A stretch of DNA of 64,000 nucleotides from Mesorhizobium sp. RMAD-H1. GTDB lineage: Bacteria; Pseudomonadota; Alphaproteobacteria; Rhizobiales; Rhizobiaceae. Positions 59,466 through 64,000 of the stretch are shown one piece after another. The number at the start of each line of letters is the position of its first letter. Positions within the stretch are counted from its first letter, which is position 1. The notes under the pieces were generated by a model. It worked only from the letters and a program-made list of their open reading frames with translations, was not told the DNA's origin and did not search any database. A program made the translations under genes and the position numbers. Location: assembly GCF_014191375.1 (NCBI RefSeq), contig NZ_JACHWN010000002.1, forward strand, positions 558,001-622,000, written 5' to 3'.

Positions 59466-60098
59466 ATGCCCGAACTCTCGAGCCTGATCGCTTTCGGCCT
59501 CATCGCATTCGGCATGGTGCTTACGCCCGGTCCGAACATGATCTACCTCATCTCCCGATCGATCTGCCAGGGGCGGCTGGCGGGACTGATCTCGCTTGGC
59601 GGCGTCACGCTCGGCTTCGTCTTCTACATACTGTGCGCGGCCTTCGGCATCACGGCTCTCGTTATGGCCGTCCCTTATGCCTATGACGCCTTGCGCATCG
59701 GCGGCGCGCTTTATCTGCTCTATCTCGCCTGGCAGGCGCTGAGGCCCGGCGGCCGTTCGCCGTTCCAGGTCCGGCAACTGCCGAAGGACAGCCCGCGCAA
59801 GCTGTTCCTCATGGGCTTCCTCACCAACCTGCTCAACCCCAAGATCGCCATGATGTATCTGTCGCTCCTGCCGCAGTTCATCAGCCCGGATCACGACAGC
59901 GTGCTTGTGCAGTCGCTGGCGCTCGGCATGACGCAGCTCATCATCTCAGTCAGCATCAATGCCCTCATCGCCGTCACGGCGGGCACCATCGCGGGCTTCC
60001 TGGCGGGCCGGCCCTTCTGGGCGGTCGTGCAGCGCTGGCTGATGGGAACGGTGCTGGCCGGTCTGGCCGTGCGGATGGCGACCGACACCAGCCGCTGA
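59466..60098 (+). CDS. LysE/RhtB-family amino acid exporter
   Basis: A 210-residue inner-membrane protein with about six helices. MVLTPGPNMIYLISRSICQG near the front and GFLTNLLNPKIAMMYLSLLPQF (about 118 on) are family signatures. Substrate, perhaps threonine or homoserine lactone, unknown. ACGGGAAATGCC precedes the ATG. Confidence 0.92.
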   Translation: MPELSSLIAFGLIAFGMVLTPGPNMIYLISRSICQGRLAGLISLGGVTLGFVFYILCAAFGITALVMAVPYAYDALRIGGALYLLYLAWQALRPGGRSPFQVRQLPKDSPRKLFLMGFLTNLLNPKIAMMYLSLLPQFISPDHDSVLVQSLALGMTQLIISVSINALIAVTAGTIAGFLAGRPFWAVVQRWLMGTVLAGLAVRMATDTSR

Positions 60099-60107
60099 TG
60101 CGGTTTC

Positions 60108-60368
60108 TCAGTCGGCTGTGGGCAGCCGCCGCATGGTGAATTCGATGACGTCGTCCGGCCGCTCGCACCAGCTTTCGATCTCGGTCCAATAGGCGGCCTT
60201 CGGGAACATCGTGAACCACTCGCGCGCCTTTTCACGCGCATCGTGGCGCGGCAGCGTGAATGTTTCCCGGATAAAGCCATCGCGCGGCAAACGCTGTTTG
60301 CGGGTGCGGCCTGCCTCAAGCTGCTTGCGCAGGCCGTTGAGCGGCGGACGGGGTAGATTGGCGGCCAT
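60108..60368 (-). CDS. Conserved small hypothetical protein
   Basis: An 86-residue basic, soluble protein (RKQRLPRDGFIRETFTLPR; AREKAREWFTMFPKAAYWTE). Not recognised as a named family, but the protein-like composition, the GAGGG ribosome site before ATG 60368 and its fit between neighbours support a real gene. Convergent with the LysE gene. Confidence 0.65.
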   Translation of the reverse strand: MAANLPRPPLNGLRKQLEAGRTRKQRLPRDGFIRETFTLPRHDAREKAREWFTMFPKAAYWTEIESWCERPDDVIEFTMRRLPTAD

Positions 60369-60530
60369 GATGAACCCTCGCAAAACCCTTCCCCCATAAG
60401 GTAACGTGGATGCAACCGGAAAACGAGTCATTTCTTGGGGAGCAAGGCCTTCAGCCCTGCTCGCTCGCTTTATCCCTTTGCCGCATACCGATAGTTTGCT
60501 ACGAATTCATAAAAAAGGATAAGATTTCCA

Positions 60531-61445
60531 ATGCAACGCCCTGATATTCCAACCACGCTTCCGCCCGATCTCGAGGAGAAGAAGGCCGTCGCCAAGGCCT
60601 GGTTCGAGGAATTGCGGGACAGGATCTGTGCGATACTGGAGCAGTTGGAAGACGGGCTCGAAGGCCCGCTCTCCGATCGCGAGCCCGGCCGATTCGTGCG
60701 CACCCCCTGGCAGCGGGAGGAAGGCAGCGGTGGCGGCGGCGTCATGTCGATCATGCATGGCCGCGTCTTCGAGAAGGTCGGCGTCCACACCTCGACGGTC
60801 TTCGGCGAGTTCTCGCCCGAGTTCCGCAAGCAGATCCCGGGTGCGGAGGAGGATCCCCGCTTCTGGGCATCGGGCATTTCGCTGATCGCCCATCCGCAGA
60901 ACCCGAATGTGCCTGCAGTCCACATGAACACGCGCATGGTCGTCACCTCGCGCCAATGGTTCGGCGGAGGCGCCGACCTGACGCCGGTCCTCGATCGCCG
61001 CCGCACGCAGGACGACCCTGATACCCTCGCCTTCCACAAGGCGCTGAAATTCATCTGCGACAGGCATTCCGATGTCGCCGATTACGACAAGCTGAAGGCG
61101 TGGTGCGACGAATATTTCTTTCTGCCCCACCGCAACGAGCCGCGCGGCATCGGCGGCATCTTCTATGACTGGCTGCATTCCTCCGAGGAGGCCGGCGGCT
61201 GGGATGCCGATTTCAACTTCACCCGCGATGTCGGACGCGGTTTCTCGGTGATCTATCCGCACATCGTGCGGCAGAACTTCAACCTGGACTGGACCGCCGA
61301 AGACCGCCAGGAGCAACTCGTCCGGCGCGGCCGCTATGTCGAATTCAACCTGCTCTACGACCGCGGCACCATCTTCGGCCTGAAGACGGGCGGCAATGTC
61401 GACGCCATCCTGTCATCCATGCCGCCGACGGTGAAATGGCCGTGA
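60531..61445 (+). CDS. hemF: Oxygen-dependent coproporphyrinogen III oxidase
   Basis: A 304-residue enzyme of haem synthesis converting coproporphyrinogen III to protoporphyrinogen IX with oxygen. [20 protein letters not shown] (about 116-135), [10 protein letters not shown] (about 143-152) and [18 protein letters not shown] near the end are family marks. AAGGA is 12 bases before the ATG. No FNR box was found ahead of it. Confidence 0.96.
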   Translation: MQRPDIPTTLPPDLEEKKAVAKAWFEELRDRICAILEQLEDGLEGPLSDREPGRFVRTPWQREEGSGGGGVMSIMHGRVFEKVGVHTSTVFGEFSPEFRKQIPGAEEDPRFWASGISLIAHPQNPNVPAVHMNTRMVVTSRQWFGGGADLTPVLDRRRTQDDPDTLAFHKALKFICDRHSDVADYDKLKAWCDEYFFLPHRNEPRGIGGIFYDWLHSSEEAGGWDADFNFTRDVGRGFSVIYPHIVRQNFNLDWTAEDRQEQLVRRGRYVEFNLLYDRGTIFGLKTGGNVDAILSSMPPTVKWP

Positions 61446-61471
61446 GCCGCCGGAACTGAAGGCAGACGGGA

Positions 61472-62746
61472 TCACCCCTCCCCGGAAATCTCGGGCAATC
61501 TGGCGAGCAGCGCCTCGCGGTCGAGCGAGAAACCGGATTCGATCCAGATATCTTCCAGCGCCCGCTGCGCGCGGCCGACCTGTGGCCCCTTTTTCATTCC
61601 CGCCGCGATGAGATCGCCGCCTGACAGCGGGAATCGCGGCGCCTCATAGGCCTCGGCCTTTTCGAGAAGGCGCGCATAGCGCCCGGCCTCCATCATGGCC
61701 GCGGCATTGCCGCCCGCCGCCTCGACCCGAACCGCCGCGAGCGCCAGCCGCAGGCGGTCGATGATGGCCTGTTTGCTGCCGCGATAGATCCGGCGGGCGA
61801 GCCCGAGATCCGAAAGGTTAGGCTTCGCCGCCTCCGCGCGCGCCCATGCCTCGAGCCGGGCGCGCTCGGCATTCGACATCCTGAGCCGCTCGCCCAGCGC
61901 CTCCATCCGCTCCGCATCAGGCGGGATCAGACTTTCGAGCCGCAGCAGCACGTCAGGCTCCCAGCCCAGCTCCTGCTCGGCGCGGGTGAGGCCGTGAATG
62001 GCATCGATGCCCCATTTCTCGCTTTCCGGCAGGATCAGGGTAAGGACGCCTGTCTGCCGCATCCAGAGGAGCGCCCGTGATGGATCGGGAGCGGAGAGAA
62101 GTTTTTTCAGCTCGTCCCATATCCGTTCCTTCGACAGGCCGGTGAGCCCGTCCTTCAGCCGTGTGCAGGCTTTCAGCCCCTGCGCTTCCGGCCGCCCCGA
62201 CCCATACCAGGCGAAGAAACGGAAGAAGCGCAGGATGCGCAGGAAATCCTCCCTGATGCGCGTTTCGGCATCACCGATGAAGCGCAGGGTCCGCGTCTCG
62301 ATATCCCTCAGTCCGCCGACATGATCCACCACGGTGCCGTCCGCCCGGGCGTAAAGCGCGTTGATGGTGAAGTCGCGGCGCTCGGCATCGACCTTCCAGT
62401 CCCGCCCGAAGGCGACCTTCGCCCGCCGCCCGTCGGTCTCGACATCGGCGCGCAGCGTCGTCACCTCATAAGGCCTGCCGCCGGCAACGACGGTCACGGT
62501 CCCATGCTCGATGCCGGTCGGCACCACCTTGAAGCCGCGACCTGCCGCGCGGCGCATGGTTTCCTCCGGCAGCGTCGTCGTCGCGACATCGATATCGCTG
62601 ACCTTCTGGCCGAGAAGCGCATTGCGGATCGCACCGCCGACGATGCGCGCCTCCTCGCCATCGCCCGAAAGCGCGTTCAGCAGCGATTGCAGGTGCTTGT
62701 CGGCGAGCCACGGCGCCCGGCCGGCTATGGTAACGGTATCGCTCAA
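61472..62746 (-). CDS. cca: CCA tRNA nucleotidyltransferase
   Basis: A 424-residue enzyme that adds or repairs the CCA end of tRNA. Class II head: IVGGAIRNALLGQKVSDIDV (about 35-54) with the catalytic aspartates, then RRDFTINALYA and FIGDAETRIREDFLRILRFFRF. TTG start, overlapping the NUDIX stop by four bases (TTGA) with AAAGG upstream. Last in the DUF1285-NUDIX-cca operon. Confidence 0.95.
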   Translation of the reverse strand: MSDTVTIAGRAPWLADKHLQSLLNALSGDGEEARIVGGAIRNALLGQKVSDIDVATTTLPEETMRRAAGRGFKVVPTGIEHGTVTVVAGGRPYEVTTLRADVETDGRRAKVAFGRDWKVDAERRDFTINALYARADGTVVDHVGGLRDIETRTLRFIGDAETRIREDFLRILRFFRFFAWYGSGRPEAQGLKACTRLKDGLTGLSKERIWDELKKLLSAPDPSRALLWMRQTGVLTLILPESEKWGIDAIHGLTRAEQELGWEPDVLLRLESLIPPDAERMEALGERLRMSNAERARLEAWARAEAAKPNLSDLGLARRIYRGSKQAIIDRLRLALAAVRVEAAGGNAAAMMEAGRYARLLEKAEAYEAPRFPLSGGDLIAAGMKKGPQVGRAQRALEDIWIESGFSLDREALLARLPEISGEG

Positions 62747-63396
62747 ATGTAGAGCCTTTCATAAAGTGTGCGGATGATGCCCGCGGTCACGCCCCAGATG
62801 AAGCGGTCCTGATAGGGCATCGTATAATAGAACCTCTCGCGCCCTTCCCACACCCTGCTCTCGCGGCGGTGGTTGCGCGGGTCCATCAGGAAGGAAAGCG
62901 GCACCTCGAAGACATCCGCCACCTCGTCCGGATTGGGCACGAGGTCGAAGGGCGGGTGCACCACCGCAAGCACCGGCGTGATGGAATAGCCCGTCGTCGT
63001 GAGATAGCGCGGCAAGCGGCCGAGAAGCTCCGCCCTGTCGCGGGTGAGGCCGATTTCCTCATGGGCCTCGCGCAGCGCCGCATGTTCCGCCGTGCCGTCC
63101 TCGGGATCGATGGCGCCGCCCGGAAAGGCGATCTGGCCCGAATGCTTGCGCAACGAGGCATTGCGCAGCGTCAGAAGCATCGTCGCGTCCGGGCCGCGAT
63201 CGACGACGGGAACGAGCACCGCCGCGTCGCGCATTTTCGTCGCCGCGATCATCTGGTCGAGATCGGGATTGAGCAGGTGGTCGCCGCGATCCTCGCTCAC
63301 GCCGTGATGGCCGAGATCGGCAATGCGCGCAGCGAAATCCCGCGCTGAAAACGCATCGGTCTCATCATGCCTGAACTCTCCGCTGACGAACTTCAC
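62743..63396 (-). CDS. NUDIX hydrolase, CoA pyrophosphatase type
   Basis: A 217-residue hydrolase. NUDIX box GGAIDPEDGTAEHAALREAH continuing EEIGL (about 92-116) and the UPF0035 block LTLRNASLRKHSGQIAFPGG ahead of it point to CoA pyrophosphatase (NudL-like). GTG start overlapping the DUF1285 stop (GTGA). Operon with cca and DUF1285. Confidence 0.92.
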   Translation of the reverse strand: MKFVSGEFRHDETDAFSARDFAARIADLGHHGVSEDRGDHLLNPDLDQMIAATKMRDAAVLVPVVDRGPDATMLLTLRNASLRKHSGQIAFPGGAIDPEDGTAEHAALREAHEEIGLTRDRAELLGRLPRYLTTTGYSITPVLAVVHPPFDLVPNPDEVADVFEVPLSFLMDPRNHRRESRVWEGRERFYYTMPYQDRFIWGVTAGIIRTLYERLYI

Positions 63397-63986
63397 GACC
63401 GGAACGCCTCCAGCTGATCGGCCGGCAGGATCGGGAAGACCGCGCCTTTCGAGCGCACCGCGAACATCGGGCGTCCGTCGATCTCCACATCCTCGCCCAG
63501 TGCCACCAGATCATACATGACGGGCCTGGCAAGCAGCGCCTCCAGCCTGCCGCGCACCAGAAGATAGGGCTTCAGCCCCTCGTTCTCCGGCTCGATCTCG
63601 AAGCGCAGCGGGTGGTCCGCTCCGGCCTCCACCACATCGCCGACATTGGTGCGGAAGGTCAGGACCTGGGCCGCGCCCGATCCCGACACATTCATCTCCA
63701 CGCCCAGAAATGGCGCATCCTCGACGCGGATGCCGACCTTCTCCACCGGCGTCACCAGATAGGTCCGGCCATCCTCGTCCTTGCGCAGGATTGTCGAGAA
63801 GAGCCGGACGAGCGGCTTGCGGCCGATCGGCGTGCCCATGTAGAACCACGTCCCGTCGGCGCGGATCTCCATGTCGATATCGCCGCAGAAATCCGGGTTC
63901 CATTTTTCCACCGGCGGCAGGCCCTTGCCCTCCCCGGCTGCCCCGTCGGCGCGCGCACGGGCGATCAGGGCTTCGAGCCCCGGCAT
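63393..63986 (-). CDS. DUF1285 protein
   Basis: A 197-residue protein with CGDIDMEIRADGTWFYMGTPIG (about 34-55, cut for length) and MYDLVALGEDVEIDGRPMFA, typical of DUF1285, a two-domain family of unknown function. The frame is still open at the right edge, so the start at 63986 could be internal. First visible gene of the operon with the NUDIX and cca genes. Confidence 0.85.
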   Translation of the reverse strand: MPGLEALIARARADGAAGEGKGLPPVEKWNPDFCGDIDMEIRADGTWFYMGTPIGRKPLVRLFSTILRKDEDGRTYLVTPVEKVGIRVEDAPFLGVEMNVSGSGAAQVLTFRTNVGDVVEAGADHPLRFEIEPENEGLKPYLLVRGRLEALLARPVMYDLVALGEDVEIDGRPMFAVRSKGAVFPILPADQLEAFRS

Positions 63987-64000
63987 GTCCGATCCTGAAA

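Noticed and set aside
60431-60530. FNR box ahead of hemF
   Set aside because: No TTGAT-N4-ATCAA-like palindrome is present in the region.

Overview
The window is a stretch of GC-rich chromosome from an alphaproteobacterium of the order Hyphomicrobiales (Rhizobiales), most likely a member of or close to the Rhizobiaceae. The evidence is the gene content and order: trxB next to an LsrB/VtlR-type LysR gene followed by an AbcR-like small RNA, greA followed by an lpsB-type glycosyltransferase, prs/rplY/pth/ychF, separate petA-petB-petC genes, a BA14K protein, and intergenic mosaic repeats of the kind known from rhizobia. No rRNA, tRNA, prophage, complete insertion sequence or CRISPR array was seen.

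Left part (1-14 kb): the 3' two thirds of carB, an SbmA/BacA-like ABC exporter, a cold-shock gene, a glutathione transferase, an aspartate aminotransferase, the candidate sRNA abcR, lsrB-trxB, the potassium channel subunit trkH, an Lrp-type regulator, and a greA-lpsB-GT25 operon with a terminator-like hairpin in the greA leader. Middle part (14-31 kb): envelope and stress functions, including a PQQ-type sugar dehydrogenase, a DUF1176 protein, two small-molecule transporter-like membrane proteins, an extensin-like lipoprotein, a thioesterase, an alpha/beta-hydrolase lipoprotein, an SH3 protein, a long uvrB, an AT-richer orphan membrane protein beside a MITE-like repeat, an oxidoreductase/VOC/HxlR group, a two-domain Kazal-type inhibitor lipoprotein, a lytic transglycosylase, a second cold-shock gene and a BA14K protein.

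Right part (31-64 kb): ilvE, a MarR/response-regulator/histidine-kinase group (PetP-PetR-like), csaA, ubiK, lgt-midA-pgeF-M24 peptidase, prs, a HerA-like ATPase, rplY-pth, a broken toxin-antitoxin pair (intact RHH antitoxin, frameshifted PIN toxin), ychF, two MaoC-like dehydratase genes, apt, the cytochrome bc1 operon petABC, two tandem ABC half-exporters, trmL, a LysE exporter, hemF, and a tightly overlapped cca/NUDIX/DUF1285 operon running off the right edge.

Most of the window is ordinary core genome. I did not find a convincing new multi-gene system. The points most worth a second look are the greA leader attenuator, the AbcR-like RNA locus, the frameshifted VapC, the MITE-like repeats with nested inverted repeats, the 7-bp repeat clusters (one of which supplies the stop codon of an ABC transporter gene), the double Kazal lipoprotein, the AT-richer orphan gene, and a small ORF with a strong ribosome binding site ahead of the ABC pair. 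Start codons were moved from the longest open frame where a ribosome binding site, lipobox or family length supported it.
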